A stretch of 64,000 nucleotides of DNA from Micromonospora carbonacea (GCF_014205165.1 NZ_JACHMZ010000001.1:3578501-3642500); one strand, 5' to 3'. Shown: positions 34,366 through 43,135, counted from the stretch's first letter. The notes: generated from the letters alone by a model not told the origin. Program-made: numbers and translations.

Positions 34366-35340
34366 TCAGTCGGCGAGGGTGAGGGTGACCCCCACCTTCT
34401 CCAGGATCGACTCGCCGGCGACGACCGGCGCCATGCCCTCGCCGCCACCGGCGGGCGGGGCGAGCGGGCGCACCTCGGCGTCCGGGTCCGCCTCGAAGAA
34501 GAAGACCAGCGACACCAGTTCCTCGTCGGGGTCGCTGGCCGGGGGCGCCAGGACGCGGTGGCGCAGCGCCTGCCACCGGCCGTCGGTCCAGAGGTTCATC
34601 ATGTCGCCCAGGTTCACCACCAGCGTGCCGGGCACGAACGGCGGCTTGAACCAGCCGTCCTCGGCGTTCCACGCCTCCAGCCCGCCGACGCCCTGCTGCC
34701 GGTCGAGGAAGGTGATCGTGCCGAAGTCGGAGTGCGGCCCGACCCGCATCTGGCCCTCCTCCAGCCGACCCACCGCCGACAGCGGCGGGTACCAGTTGAC
34801 GTTCTGCGTCCACGTCGCCCGCTGGGAGCGGGAGGTGAAGTGGTCGGCCGGGACGCCGAGGGTGACGGCGAGGACCTCCAGGACCTCCAGCGCGAGCCGG
34901 TTGAGGTGGCCGGTGTACTCGGTGGCGACCTCGCGCAGCTCCGGCAGCTCCGTCGGCCACTTGTTGTCCGGGTAGTAGAGCCAGTCGAACCTCGCGTCCC
35001 CGGTCCGGTGCTGGGGGCCCATGTGGTACGCCTCGTGCAGGTCGGGGGCGCTGACCATGCCGTCCACCGCGCTGGCCTGCAACGCGCCCAGGCCCCGCCA
35101 CCCGTTGTCGTACGGGCGGCCGACCGCGTAGCGGCGCTTCTGCTCAGGGGTCAGCCGCATGAACGCGTGCCCGACGGCGCGCATCCGCGCGGTCAGGTCG
35201 GCCGGCACGCCGTGGCCGGCGAGGAGGAACATGCCGGTCTGCCGGAGCGCGGCGTCCAGCTCGGCCGACGTCCGGGCTCGCTCGTCCGGGTCCGCCGACC
35301 GCCAGCGCGCCAGGTCGAGGGTGGGGATTGCGGTTGTCAT
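34366..35340 (-). CDS. 2-oxoglutarate/Fe(II) oxygenase, isopenicillin-N-synthase-like
   Basis: A 324-residue non-haem iron oxygenase. The N-terminal DIOX_N part is AIPTLDLARWRSADPDERAR with GMFLLAGHGVPADLTARMRA; the iron ligands are His203 and Asp205 in GPHSDFGTITF and His261 in WQALRHRV. It probably hydroxylates or desaturates a late cyclitol intermediate; a 2-oxoglutarate enzyme (VldW) hydroxylates validamycin A in a known C7-cyclitol pathway, which is a precedent and not evidence of the same reaction. The ATG overlaps the stop of the upstream GT gene (ATGA). Last gene of the cyclitol operon. Confidence 0.85.
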   Translation of the reverse strand: MTTAIPTLDLARWRSADPDERARTSAELDAALRQTGMFLLAGHGVPADLTARMRAVGHAFMRLTPEQKRRYAVGRPYDNGWRGLGALQASAVDGMVSAPDLHEAYHMGPQHRTGDARFDWLYYPDNKWPTELPELREVATEYTGHLNRLALEVLEVLAVTLGVPADHFTSRSQRATWTQNVNWYPPLSAVGRLEEGQMRVGPHSDFGTITFLDRQQGVGGLEAWNAEDGWFKPPFVPGTLVVNLGDMMNLWTDGRWQALRHRVLAPPASDPDEELVSLVFFFEADPDAEVRPLAPPAGGGEGMAPVVAGESILEKVGVTLTLAD

Positions 35341-36623
35341 GCGCTGCTCGCCTCTCGTTCGGTGATGCCGGTCATGACCTGGGTCGCGAGTCGCACCTCG
35401 CCGTCGTAGGAGGCGGGCGCGGGGCCGTCGACGAAGCGCTTCGGGTCGCCGATCGGCGTCTCGGCCCGCCAGGTCAGCGCGGGGATGTGGGCGTTGATGA
35501 GTTCGCCGTCGGCGCGCAGCAGCGCCGACGACGGGTGGTACATGTGCAGCAGCGGGTCGTCGTAGGAGTCGAACGCCGAGTTGGTGTCCATCCGGTAGCT
35601 GAAGTCGTTGTCCTCGCCGCCCCAGCCCTCGAACCGTTCGTCCATGCCGTCGATGCGCAGGAACGCCGACCTGCGCACCCAGACGCAGCAGCCGGGCGGG
35701 CGGCGCAGCACGAAGGCCCGTAGCCGGTCCGGGTCGACCTGGGCGCTGCCCTGGGCCAGCCGCTGCTCGATGGCGTAGGCGGTGGACTCGGCGTCGAGGC
35801 ACCACATGTCGCGGTAGCTGAGGTGGCCCATGGTGCCGGGGCGGTTGAACCGGCGCGCGTTGCGGGCGACGAAGTCGCGGTCGGCCAGCACGTCCGCGTC
35901 GAGGATGCACACCACCTCGGGGTCGCCGGGGGCGTTGACGACCCCGACGTTGACCGCCCACGACTTGTTGAACAGGCCGTCCTTGTGCACCCACAGGTAG
36001 TCGTCGGCGTACGGCTCGATCACCTGCTGCGAGCGCGGCTCGGTGTCGGCCTCGACGACGAGGACCCGGTACTCCTCGCGCGGCGCGGACTGGTCGCGCA
36101 GCGAGGCGAGGCAGGCGAGCAGGTTGCGCAGCCGGGTCCGGTCGGGCGTCCGGTCCCGGAACGGGACGACGACGAGGATCTGGGCGCGTGCCGGGTCGCC
36201 CGGCGGGGGCCCCGGCGGGAGGGTGCGCAGCTCCTCGAAGGACGCCCAGCGCCGCACCGGCCGGGTGCCGTACAGCGCGCCGAGGTGGCTGCCGAGGCGG
36301 CAGTTGGACTCGGCCCGCCAGCCGTGGGCGAACAGCGCGGCCACCTTGTCCGACGGCGGCGCGGCGGCCAGCGCGGTCAGGGCCCGGTGCAGGGCGGCGT
36401 ACGCCCGGGGGTTGCGGGTGTCGGCGAGCAGGGCCTCGGCCAGCCGGCGGACCTCGACGTCGTCGACGTCGCGCACCGCGTCCACCACGGCCCGGGTGTA
36501 GGGGCGTCCGCGTTCCCAGTAGAAGATGCTGGACTCGGGCGCCTGCGGGTCGGCGGCGACGACCAGGCTGTCGGCGACGGCCGACGCGAGGGTCTGCGGA
36601 TGCGACGGTTGGACGAGGGACAT
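35337..36623 (-). CDS. GT2-like glycosyltransferase with N-terminal extension
   Basis: A 428-residue protein. A helical N-terminal region (to about 140) precedes a GT-A fold: ILVVVPFRDRTPDRTRLRNL, the DxD motif Asp242-x-Asp244 in CILDADVLADRDF, and the C-terminal acceptor motif MDERFEGWGGEDNDFSYRMD typical of galactosyltransferase-C-type GT2 enzymes. The ATG at 36623 (6 bases after GGGGAG) is preferred over a TTG six bases earlier. It lies 126 bases downstream of the VOC gene and overlaps the oxygenase gene. It probably glycosylates the cyclitol. Confidence 0.78.
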   Translation of the reverse strand: MSLVQPSHPQTLASAVADSLVVAADPQAPESSIFYWERGRPYTRAVVDAVRDVDDVEVRRLAEALLADTRNPRAYAALHRALTALAAAPPSDKVAALFAHGWRAESNCRLGSHLGALYGTRPVRRWASFEELRTLPPGPPPGDPARAQILVVVPFRDRTPDRTRLRNLLACLASLRDQSAPREEYRVLVVEADTEPRSQQVIEPYADDYLWVHKDGLFNKSWAVNVGVVNAPGDPEVVCILDADVLADRDFVARNARRFNRPGTMGHLSYRDMWCLDAESTAYAIEQRLAQGSAQVDPDRLRAFVLRRPPGCCVWVRRSAFLRIDGMDERFEGWGGEDNDFSYRMDTNSAFDSYDDPLLHMYHPSSALLRADGELINAHIPALTWRAETPIGDPKRFVDGPAPASYDGEVRLATQVMTGITEREASSA

Positions 36624-36749
36624 CGTCAACTCCCCGGGTAGTGGCCGAAGGTCGGGCCGGTCATCGGGCCGCCCGGACGGCGGGACCGGGCGGGCATCCG
36701 ACGCCGGTGCCGTGGCGGGGGCGCGCGGCGTCGACGCCGGCGGCGCGGA

Positions 36750-37802
36750 TCACCGGTCCGTCCAGCTCAGGGCACCGGCCGGGGCCCGCCGTGCCGCCGT
36801 GGTCCGCTCGTACGGCAGCGTGCCGTCGGGCATCCGGACGACCTCGACGTGCAGGCCGATCGGGCTGCGCACGTAGACCCACCGGTCGCCGGCGATCGGC
36901 CCGTCGTCGATGGTCTCGGGCGCGCCCAGGACGGTGAACCCGGGACGGGCCGCGAGGTGACGCGCGGCGGCGTCGACGTCGCGGACGTGGACGGCGAGGT
37001 GCCGGCCGCCGACGTCGCAGTTGCGCGGCGGCGGGACCGCCCGGTCGGTGCCGGCGAAGGTGCGCAGCTCCACGTTGTCGGTGGGGCCCATCCGCAGGGT
37101 GGCGACCTCCACCGGGCCGTCGGGGTCGGTCTCGGCGGCCCGGTGCAGCAGCTCTCCGCCGAGCACGTCGGCGAACACGGCGAGCGCCTCGTCCAGGTCG
37201 GCGACGGTGTAGCCGATGTGGTCCACCCCGCGCAGCCCGGTGATCGGCGGCGGACCGGGCGGAGCGCCGTCGCGGTTGGTCCAGGGCCCGTCCGGGCGGT
37301 GCCGGGCCGCCGGGTCGGGGGCCCCGGGCGGCGGCGACCGCAGCTCGAACGCCAGCCCCCACGGCGTACGGAAGCGGGCCCGGCACGCCCCGGCGAGCGG
37401 TGACCGCCCCCCGGCGGCCTGGACGGGGCCCTGCGGGGTGAGCCCGCTGAGCCGGTGCACGGCGGCGGCGGCCTCGGCGACGTCGGCCACGAGGAAGCCG
37501 AGGTGCTGGTGGCCGGGGTCGTGCCGGCGCGGCGGCGTGGTGGCCTGCCCGGCGACGGTGTACTGGAAGAGTTCGAGGTTGGTGGTGGGGCCGAGGCGGA
37601 TCAGCGCGATCTCCGCCGTGGCCCGGGGCGGCACGTCGAGGTGCTCGCTCATCCAGTCGTCGCTGCGGGCCAGCGGCGGCAGGCGGTACACGACCTCGCC
37701 GCCGAGGACGTCGACGGCGAACGCGGTGGCCGCGTCGAGGTCGGCGACCGTGAGCGCCACGTGGTCGACGCGCTGCGCGCCGGGTATGCCGGGGCGGTTC
37801 AT
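36750..37802 (-). CDS. Two-module VOC protein resembling the valiolone epimerase CetB
   Basis: A 350-residue protein with two vicinal-oxygen-chelate modules: residues about 10-160 (VDHVALTVADLDAATAFAVD ... TPWGLAFELRSP) and about 190-345 (VDHIGYTVADLDEALAVFAD ... SPIGLHVEVVRMPDG). In each, His in VDH and a Glu near the end are potential metal ligands. In cetoniacytone biosynthesis, CetB, a VOC protein next to the cyclase, epimerises 2-epi-5-epi-valiolone. Location in the cyclase operon makes the same role likely here; glyoxalase or dioxygenase activity is the alternative. ATGA overlap with the Nudix gene. Confidence 0.75.
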   Translation of the reverse strand: MNRPGIPGAQRVDHVALTVADLDAATAFAVDVLGGEVVYRLPPLARSDDWMSEHLDVPPRATAEIALIRLGPTTNLELFQYTVAGQATTPPRRHDPGHQHLGFLVADVAEAAAAVHRLSGLTPQGPVQAAGGRSPLAGACRARFRTPWGLAFELRSPPPGAPDPAARHRPDGPWTNRDGAPPGPPPITGLRGVDHIGYTVADLDEALAVFADVLGGELLHRAAETDPDGPVEVATLRMGPTDNVELRTFAGTDRAVPPPRNCDVGGRHLAVHVRDVDAAARHLAARPGFTVLGAPETIDDGPIAGDRWVYVRSPIGLHVEVVRMPDGTLPYERTTAARRAPAGALSWTDR

Positions 37803-38353
37803 CGGTATCTCCCGTCGAGCAGGGTAAGCGCCGCCAGCGAGACGGCGTCGGTGAAGCTGCCGTCGACGACGAGCTGCCGCAGCTCGGCGTGGGTCACGAA
37901 CCGGTGCACCAGGTCGCTCTCGCTGGCCTCCCGCGCGGGCGGCCCGGCGACCAGGTCGGTGGCGAGGAAGATGTGGCAGCCCTGGCTGGCGTAGCCGTAC
38001 GCCACGTGGACGCGGCCGAGGTGGCGCATGCTGCCGGCGGTCAGGCCGGTCTCCTCGCGCAGTTCGGCGGCCGCGAGCTCCTCGGCGCTGCGCCCGCCGG
38101 CCGGTTCGGGCCACGAGCCCTGCGGGAACTCCCAGTACCGACCGCCCACCGGGTAGCGGTACTGCTCGACGAGGTGGAACCCGTCCGGCTCGGCCGGGAC
38201 GACGAGGGCGAAGTCCGGCTTGTCGACCACGCCGTAGACGCCGCGGGAGCCGTCGGGGCGTTCCACGGCGTCCTCGCGCACGGTCATCCAGGCGTTGCGG
38301 TAGACGGTGCGGCCGGTGATCCGGCGGGTCACCGGGCCGTCCGGGGCGCTCAC
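37799..38353 (-). CDS. Nudix hydrolase
   Basis: A 184-residue enzyme with an exact Nudix box, GGRSAEELAAAELREETGLT (G-x5-E-x7-REETG-L), preceded by the ADP-sugar-pyrophosphatase-like fold (VVPAEPDGFHLVEQYRYPVG). It may hydrolyse an NDP-sugar or NDP-cyclitol, as a housekeeping step or to release a cyclitol phosphate. Both ends overlap neighbours by 4 bases, so it is a genuine operon member. Confidence 0.85.
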   Translation of the reverse strand: MSAPDGPVTRRITGRTVYRNAWMTVREDAVERPDGSRGVYGVVDKPDFALVVPAEPDGFHLVEQYRYPVGGRYWEFPQGSWPEPAGGRSAEELAAAELREETGLTAGSMRHLGRVHVAYGYASQGCHIFLATDLVAGPPAREASESDLVHRFVTHAELRQLVVDGSFTDAVSLAALTLLDGRYR

Positions 38354-39246
38354 CGGGCCGCCCACACGCCGTCGGCGACCAGGAGCCGGGCGGCCTCGCG
38401 GACGCCCCGGACGGTCACGCCGGCGGTGGCGGGTGTCCGGGACAGCAGGGTGCTGGTCAGGCAGGTGTTCTCCGGCCGCCCCGCGTAGCGTCCGGCGGCG
38501 CGCGGCTCGGCGACGACGAGCCCCGGGTCGACGCCGAGCTCCGCCGCGATGAGCAGCGCCCAGTCGGCGCGCGAGATCCGGTCCGGTCCGCCGAGGTGCA
38601 GCAGCGGGAGGTCGCGGGCGGCCAGCACGGCGGCCGTCACCGCGGCGACGTCGTCGACCAGCACCGGGGTGGTCCACTGGTCGTGGGGGACGGCCACCGG
38701 TTCCCCGGCGAGCAGGCGGTGCGCGCAGGCCGCGAAGAAGTTGAGCCACTTGGCGCTGTCCGCCGGCTCCCAGCCGTAGACGAGGCTGACCCGCAGCACG
38801 GTGGCGGCGGCGTGCCCGGCGAACACCTGTTCGGCGGCGAGCTTGGCGCGGCCGTAGGCGTTCGGCGGGGCCGTCGGCGTCGACTCGGCGCAGTCGGGCC
38901 GGCTGCCGTCGAAGACGTTGTCGGTCGAGATGAGCACCACCCGGCGGTCACCGGCGGCGGCGAGCATGTTGCGGGCCGCCGTCCGGTGGCCGGCCATCGC
39001 CTCGTCCGGGTGCCGGTCGCACCAGGTCACGTCGGACGGCCCGTGGACCAGCACGACCTGCTCGGCCGCCGTGTCGGCGAGCACGCGGGCGCAGGAGGCC
39101 GGGTCCGTGACGTCGAGCGGGGTCCACGGGGCCGCCGCGTGCTGCGGCGGGCGTCGGGACGCGAGGACGGGTCGCTCGCCCGCGCGGGCGAGCCGGTCGG
39201 CCACCGCCCTGCCGACGAATCCACTACCAACGATCAACGTACGCAT
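38350..39246 (-). CDS. RmlD-like NAD(P)-dependent SDR
   Basis: A 298-residue extended short-chain dehydrogenase similar to dTDP-4-dehydrorhamnose reductases. It has [20 protein letters not shown] (GxGxxG), the STDNVF motif followed by NAYGRAKLAAEQVF (catalytic YxxxK), and HLGGPDRISRADWALLIAAE. It could reduce the ketone of a valiolone-type intermediate or form a deoxysugar; no dTDP-glucose synthase or 4,6-dehydratase is nearby, favouring the cyclitol. It overlaps the kinase gene by 23 bases. Confidence 0.8.
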   Translation of the reverse strand: MRTLIVGSGFVGRAVADRLARAGERPVLASRRPPQHAAAPWTPLDVTDPASCARVLADTAAEQVVLVHGPSDVTWCDRHPDEAMAGHRTAARNMLAAAGDRRVVLISTDNVFDGSRPDCAESTPTAPPNAYGRAKLAAEQVFAGHAAATVLRVSLVYGWEPADSAKWLNFFAACAHRLLAGEPVAVPHDQWTTPVLVDDVAAVTAAVLAARDLPLLHLGGPDRISRADWALLIAAELGVDPGLVVAEPRAAGRYAGRPENTCLTSTLLSRTPATAGVTVRGVREAARLLVADGVWAAR

Positions 39247-40291
39247 GCGCGGCCTCCGCTGCGAGTCGGGGATCCGCGCCGGCCGCGGCGAGCATCCGGC
39301 CGACACCGATCAGGCTGTGGTCGTCGTCGGCCGCGCCCAGCATGAGCATCGCGCGCACCTGGGGCGGGGTCAGGCCGAAACAGCCCAGTTCGGTGAGTTC
39401 GTCGCCGAGGATGTCCACGAACGGCTGCCCCACGGCGACCGCGAAGCCGCCGATGAAGATGTACCGGCGGATGCCGATCGAGGAGAAGACGCTCGCGACC
39501 GCCAGCGCGAGCGGCCGGAGCGCGGCGCGCAGGACGTCGACGGCGAAGCTGTCCCCGCGCCGCACGGCCCCGGCGACGGCCTCGTTCGTGATGCCCTCCG
39601 GGCGGCCCGCCGACGACGCGGCCAGCGCCGAGCCGGCGAACTCGCCCGGCCGCTGCCGGGCGGCGACCCGCACGGCCCGCAGGATGCCGCGTCCGGAGGC
39701 GATGCCGCCGAGGTGTCCGCGACCGCCGCAGTCGCACGGCGGGGCGGTGCCGCTCCAGTCGACCCGCCAGTGGCCGAGTTCGCCGCCGAAGCCGGCGTCG
39801 TCGACGAGCACCTCGCCCCGGCGGAAGACCTTGCTGCCGACGCCCGAGCTGACGGTGAACAGGCAGAAGGCGTCGTCCTCGGCGCGGGCGTAGCGCCACG
39901 CCGCCGCGGTGATGTCGTTGACGGTCAGCACCGGGAGCCCGAGCCGCGCGCCGAGGTGGGCGTTCAGCGCCACCGACCCGCCGCCCTCGCCCCAGATGGT
40001 CGGGGCGGCGAGGGCGACGCCGTCGGCGGTGGTCGGCCCGGCGAACGACAGGCCCACCGCCCGGCTCCCGGCGGCCTCGGACCTGACGAGGTACGCGGCG
40101 AGTTCCGTGGTGAGCTGACCCAGCACCCGCTGCTGGAGCTCGGCCACGGGGGCGTCGGGATAGCGGGCCAACCCTTCGGTCGCGACGCGGCGCACCCCCC
40201 GTACGACGGGGTCGCCCGCCGTCACGTGCCCGATTCGCAGGGTCGTCCCGCCGATGTCGGCGACGACGAACGGGCCGCCCCGGTCGGTCAT
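39224..40291 (-). CDS. ROK-family kinase, probable cyclitol kinase
   Basis: A 355-residue ROK kinase: phosphate-binding [20 protein letters not shown], catalytic Asp in [20 protein letters not shown], and [15 protein letters not shown]. The zinc motif is altered: [17 protein letters not shown] has His where ROK proteins normally have the third Cys (CxCGxxGCxE). The validamycin and acarbose pathways use ROK-type kinases (ValC, AcbM) to phosphorylate valiolone-type cyclitols, which suggests the same step here. Glucokinase activity is the alternative. Confidence 0.78.
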   Translation of the reverse strand: MTDRGGPFVVADIGGTTLRIGHVTAGDPVVRGVRRVATEGLARYPDAPVAELQQRVLGQLTTELAAYLVRSEAAGSRAVGLSFAGPTTADGVALAAPTIWGEGGGSVALNAHLGARLGLPVLTVNDITAAAWRYARAEDDAFCLFTVSSGVGSKVFRRGEVLVDDAGFGGELGHWRVDWSGTAPPCDCGGRGHLGGIASGRGILRAVRVAARQRPGEFAGSALAASSAGRPEGITNEAVAGAVRRGDSFAVDVLRAALRPLALAVASVFSSIGIRRYIFIGGFAVAVGQPFVDILGDELTELGCFGLTPPQVRAMLMLGAADDDHSLIGVGRMLAAAGADPRLAAEAAHAYVDRW

Positions 40292-41403
40292 CGGTGGGCC
40301 TCGGCGGCGGCATCGGCGGCGCACTGCGCGACGGCGCCGTCCTCCAGGACGATCGCCCCGTCGATCCGGGCCCCGGCCGCCACCGTCGCCCCCGGCAGCA
40401 GCACGCTGTCGTGCACCACCGCGCCCGCGCCCACGCGGGCGCCGGGGTAGACGACGCTGTGCGTGATCTCGCCGTGGTTGACCAGGTCGGCCGGGACGAG
40501 CGAACGACGGATCCCCGGCGCCTCGTCGACCATCCGCCGCGCGACCTCCGGCCGCACGGTGGCGGGCAGGTCGGCGAGGGGGATCGACGGCGGCCGCGCC
40601 AGCAGCGAGCGGTGCGCCAGGTGGTAGCGGTCGACGGTGCCGATGTCCTCCCAGTAGCCCGGCACCCGGTGGCCGCGGATGAGCTCCCCGCCGGCCAGCA
40701 TGGCGGGGATCACGTCGCGGCTGATGTCGTGCTGCCAGGCGGTGCCGGCGAGCTGCTCCAGGTAGCGGCGCAGGATCCGGGCGTCGAACAGGCAGAACGC
40801 CGCGAACACCAGGTCGCTCGTGGGCTCGGCGGGCTTCTCGACGAACGCGGTGAGGTGGCCGGCGTCGTCGAACTCGACCATGCCGAACAGGCGCACGAAG
40901 CGGCGTTCGATCCGCTGGTACGCGACCGTCAGCGCGGCCTTCGACGCCCGGTGCTCGCGCAGCATGCCCCGGTAGTCGAAGCGGTACACGTGGTCGGCGT
41001 GCAGCACCAGGACGTCGCGGGGCGCGCCGCCGAAGACCCAGCGTTCCTTGCTGATCAGGGCGTCCGCGGTGCCCCGCTCGGCGGGCCAGGTCCGTTCCGG
41101 CAGGGCGGCCGGGAGGGTGCCGGGCGCGGCGCGGCGGTACGCCTCGTCGTAGGGCCCGAAGTGGGCGCGGAACCCCGGCGTGCGGTTCCAGACCCGGTGC
41201 AGGTCGTCCATCAGCATGCGTTCCTCGTACTGCGACAGCAGCAGCACCTCGTCGAGGCCGGAGTCGCAGGCGTTGCGCAGGCTGAAGTCGATCAGCCGGC
41301 TCGTCCCGCCGAACGGGATCAGCGGCTTGAGCCGGCCGGCGCCCAACGGGCCCATCCGTTCTCCCCGGCCGCCGGCCAGCAGCACCGCGCGTACGCCGTT
41401 CAT
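40288..41403 (-). CDS. GlgC-like sugar/cyclitol-1-phosphate nucleotidyltransferase
   Basis: A 371-residue nucleotidyltransferase similar to ADP-glucose pyrophosphorylase: [20 protein letters not shown] with [46 protein letters not shown] and [14 protein letters not shown], then a C-terminal left-handed beta-helix of hexapeptide repeats ([20 protein letters not shown]). In validamycin synthesis a GlgC-like enzyme (ValB) activates valienol-1-phosphate; this gene probably makes an NDP-cyclitol as donor for one of the glycosyltransferases. ATGA overlaps at both ends. Confidence 0.8.
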   Translation of the reverse strand: MNGVRAVLLAGGRGERMGPLGAGRLKPLIPFGGTSRLIDFSLRNACDSGLDEVLLLSQYEERMLMDDLHRVWNRTPGFRAHFGPYDEAYRRAAPGTLPAALPERTWPAERGTADALISKERWVFGGAPRDVLVLHADHVYRFDYRGMLREHRASKAALTVAYQRIERRFVRLFGMVEFDDAGHLTAFVEKPAEPTSDLVFAAFCLFDARILRRYLEQLAGTAWQHDISRDVIPAMLAGGELIRGHRVPGYWEDIGTVDRYHLAHRSLLARPPSIPLADLPATVRPEVARRMVDEAPGIRRSLVPADLVNHGEITHSVVYPGARVGAGAVVHDSVLLPGATVAAGARIDGAIVLEDGAVAQCAADAAAEAHR

Positions 41404-42680
41404 CCGTGGCTCCCCTGCGTCGGCGCGGACGGGGCCGCCGCCATCGACGTCCAGTTCGGCTCCAGGCCGGCCAGGGCCGCGGTCAGCTCCGCGGGGGTCA
41501 CGTCGTCGACGAAGCGGGCCTGGCCGATGCCGGCCGTGAGGGGGATGAGCTGCCGGCCGTCGCGGTGGCGCACGGTGTCGGCCAGCGCCTCGGTGAGCAG
41601 CTCGGTGGAACAGACCGGATGCCAGGTCGGCAGGCCGAGCTCGCCCAGGACCCGGCGCGCGCGGGTCAGCTCCTCGGCGGAGAGCAGGCCGCGGTGGTGG
41701 GCGAGCACGAGCGACAGCGCCATGTCCACGGCGACGGCCTCGCCGTGCAGCAGCTCCGGAAGCGCCCGCATCTCGATCACCGGCGAGAACGAGTGGCCGT
41801 AGTCGACGACCCGTTCGAGCTGGTGTTCCCAGAGGTTCGGTTGCAACTCCTGGAGCATGCCGCCGATCGCGAGGCGGATCACGGCCAGCGCCGCCGCGCC
41901 GCCGTCGGCGCTGTCGGCGGGCTGCATCCGCTCGGCGACGATGCGGGCGCCGTGGACGGCGAGGAGCTCGAACAGGCGGCGGTCCTTGATCAGCGCCATC
42001 TTGAGCACCTCGGCGAGCCCGTTGCGCAGGTGCCGCGCGGGCAGCGTGGCCAGGAAGCCCGGGTCGATCAGCGTGGTCGCGGAGGGGTGGTACGTGCCGA
42101 GCCGGTTCTTGTGGTCGCTGAAGTTCACGCCGGTCTTCGAGCCGATCCCGGCGTCCACCATGCCGATCAGGGTGGTCGGCACCCGCACGTACGGCGTCGA
42201 GCGGCGGTAGAGGCTGGCGGCGAGCCCGACGATGTCGGTGAGCACTCCCCCGCCCACCGCGATGACGGGTTCGCGGCGTCGGGCCACGCCGAACGCGTCC
42301 ATGGCCGACACCACGCGGAACACCGACGCCATCGTCTTGCGGCGCTCGTCGGCCTCGATGACGCACAGCTCGTAGGTCACCCGGTGGGCCTTCAGGTAGG
42401 CCCTGATGCGTTCGCCGATCAGGACGTCCACCTGGGAGTCCAGCACGACGAGGCGGCGTCGGCCGGGGCCGCCGTCCGCGCTCGCGGCGGTCACCATCAG
42501 GTCGGAGGCCGGGTCGAGCAGCCCCCGGCACAGGCGCACCTCGTAGCTCACCGCCTGCGAGGCGTCGACCCGCCAGCTCGGGTTCTCGTCGTGGTCCAGG
42601 GTCGACAGCCCGTTGCCGGTGGCGGACTGCCCTTCGGATACCGGTGTCGTCGATTCGATGAGTCCGTCCTCCGTCGTCAC
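41400..42680 (-). CDS. Sedoheptulose-7-phosphate cyclase (EEVS/EVS/DDGS-type), committed cyclitol step
   Basis: A 426-residue sugar phosphate cyclase of the dehydroquinate-synthase fold, about 60 residues longer than 3-dehydroquinate synthase. NAD-site motif is [20 protein letters not shown] then [20 protein letters not shown]; zinc ligands are Glu224 ([11 protein letters not shown]), His296 (DYGHSF) and His312 (LLHGEAV). [13 protein letters not shown] and KNRLGTYHP are hallmarks of C7-cyclitol synthases, not of shikimate enzymes. The subgroup is uncertain: GIGSKTGVN differs from what I recall for AcbC/ValA. GTG start overlaps the upstream stop. Confidence 0.87.
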   Translation of the reverse strand: MTTEDGLIESTTPVSEGQSATGNGLSTLDHDENPSWRVDASQAVSYEVRLCRGLLDPASDLMVTAASADGGPGRRRLVVLDSQVDVLIGERIRAYLKAHRVTYELCVIEADERRKTMASVFRVVSAMDAFGVARRREPVIAVGGGVLTDIVGLAASLYRRSTPYVRVPTTLIGMVDAGIGSKTGVNFSDHKNRLGTYHPSATTLIDPGFLATLPARHLRNGLAEVLKMALIKDRRLFELLAVHGARIVAERMQPADSADGGAAALAVIRLAIGGMLQELQPNLWEHQLERVVDYGHSFSPVIEMRALPELLHGEAVAVDMALSLVLAHHRGLLSAEELTRARRVLGELGLPTWHPVCSTELLTEALADTVRHRDGRQLIPLTAGIGQARFVDDVTPAELTAALAGLEPNWTSMAAAPSAPTQGSHG

Positions 42681-43018
42681 TGCGGTTGCCCTGGTGTCAC
42701 CATCGGGGTCACTGCGGTCAGCAGCTCGACGGTGACGCTGGCCGGGTCGAGGGCCGGCGTGGTCGACATCGTTGGTCGTGCCTTCTCGAACCGCTCCATG
42801 GTGGCCGCGATGTCGTCGGATTCGAGCTCGTAGATCGCGACGTACCGCCGGCGTTCGCCAGGGGTCTGCGGGAGGATGAAACGCTGCGCCCCGACGAAAC
42901 CGGGGACGGCGAGAACCTCGGCGAGATGAACACGGTCGTACCAGTGATTGAACTCGTTCTCACAACCGTGGAACGGACTGGTGTGGATCAGCAGCAGGTG
43001 ACGATTGTTCACGGCCAT
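42677..43018 (-). CDS. Small dimeric alpha/beta-barrel-type protein
   Basis: A 113-residue protein, first gene of the cyclitol operon: [20 protein letters not shown], then [20 protein letters not shown] and [20 protein letters not shown]. The N-x-W-Y-D-x-x-H-L-x-E-x-L pattern is that of ferredoxin-like (EthD/DUF4286-type) proteins, which act as small isomerases, cyclases or decomposition enzymes. Candidate roles are an aldolase/epimerase-type side step; none is shown. GGAG lies about 9 bases before the ATG. Confidence 0.65.
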   Translation of the reverse strand: MAVNNRHLLLIHTSPFHGCENEFNHWYDRVHLAEVLAVPGFVGAQRFILPQTPGERRRYVAIYELESDDIAATMERFEKARPTMSTTPALDPASVTVELLTAVTPMVTPGQPQ

Positions 43019-43082
43019 CGCGCATTACTCCAACTATGACAGGGATGGCGGTTACGTGGCCTGGATCGCCGGGATCGACAGC

Positions 43083-43097
43083 AATATCCATGATATT
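43083..43097. promoter_or_regulatory. Palindrome at the start of the cyclitol operon
   Basis: AATATC-CAT-GATATT (6-base arms) lies directly downstream of the predicted -10 of the cyclitol operon, about where transcription would begin. It is AT-rich in a GC-rich genome and looks like a repressor site. Confidence 0.45.
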
Positions 43098-43106
43098 CAG
43101 ACAAGG

Positions 43107-43135
43107 ACCATAACCGATCGACCCGCACCCGGCAA
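43107..43135 (-). promoter_or_regulatory. Predicted promoter of the cyclitol operon
   Basis: On the minus strand TTGCCG (plus 43130-43135) and TATGGT (plus 43107-43112) are separated by 17 bases. The predicted start is near 43100, giving a leader of about 80 bases before the ATG at 43018. Confidence 0.5.

Noticed and set aside
38350..39246. dTDP-rhamnose or deoxysugar biosynthesis based on the RmlD-like SDR
   Set aside because: No RmlA-type thymidylyltransferase or 4,6-dehydratase partner is present; the only nucleotidyltransferase is GlgC-like.
41400..42680. Mycosporine/gadusol pathway based on a DDGS-like cyclase
   Set aside because: The O-methyltransferase and ATP-grasp genes that always accompany DDGS are not present in the cluster.
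41400..42680. Shikimate-pathway 3-dehydroquinate synthase
   Set aside because: The protein is longer, carries C7-cyclitol hallmark motifs and sits with a VOC epimerase, cyclitol-type kinase and nucleotidyltransferase, not with aro genes.
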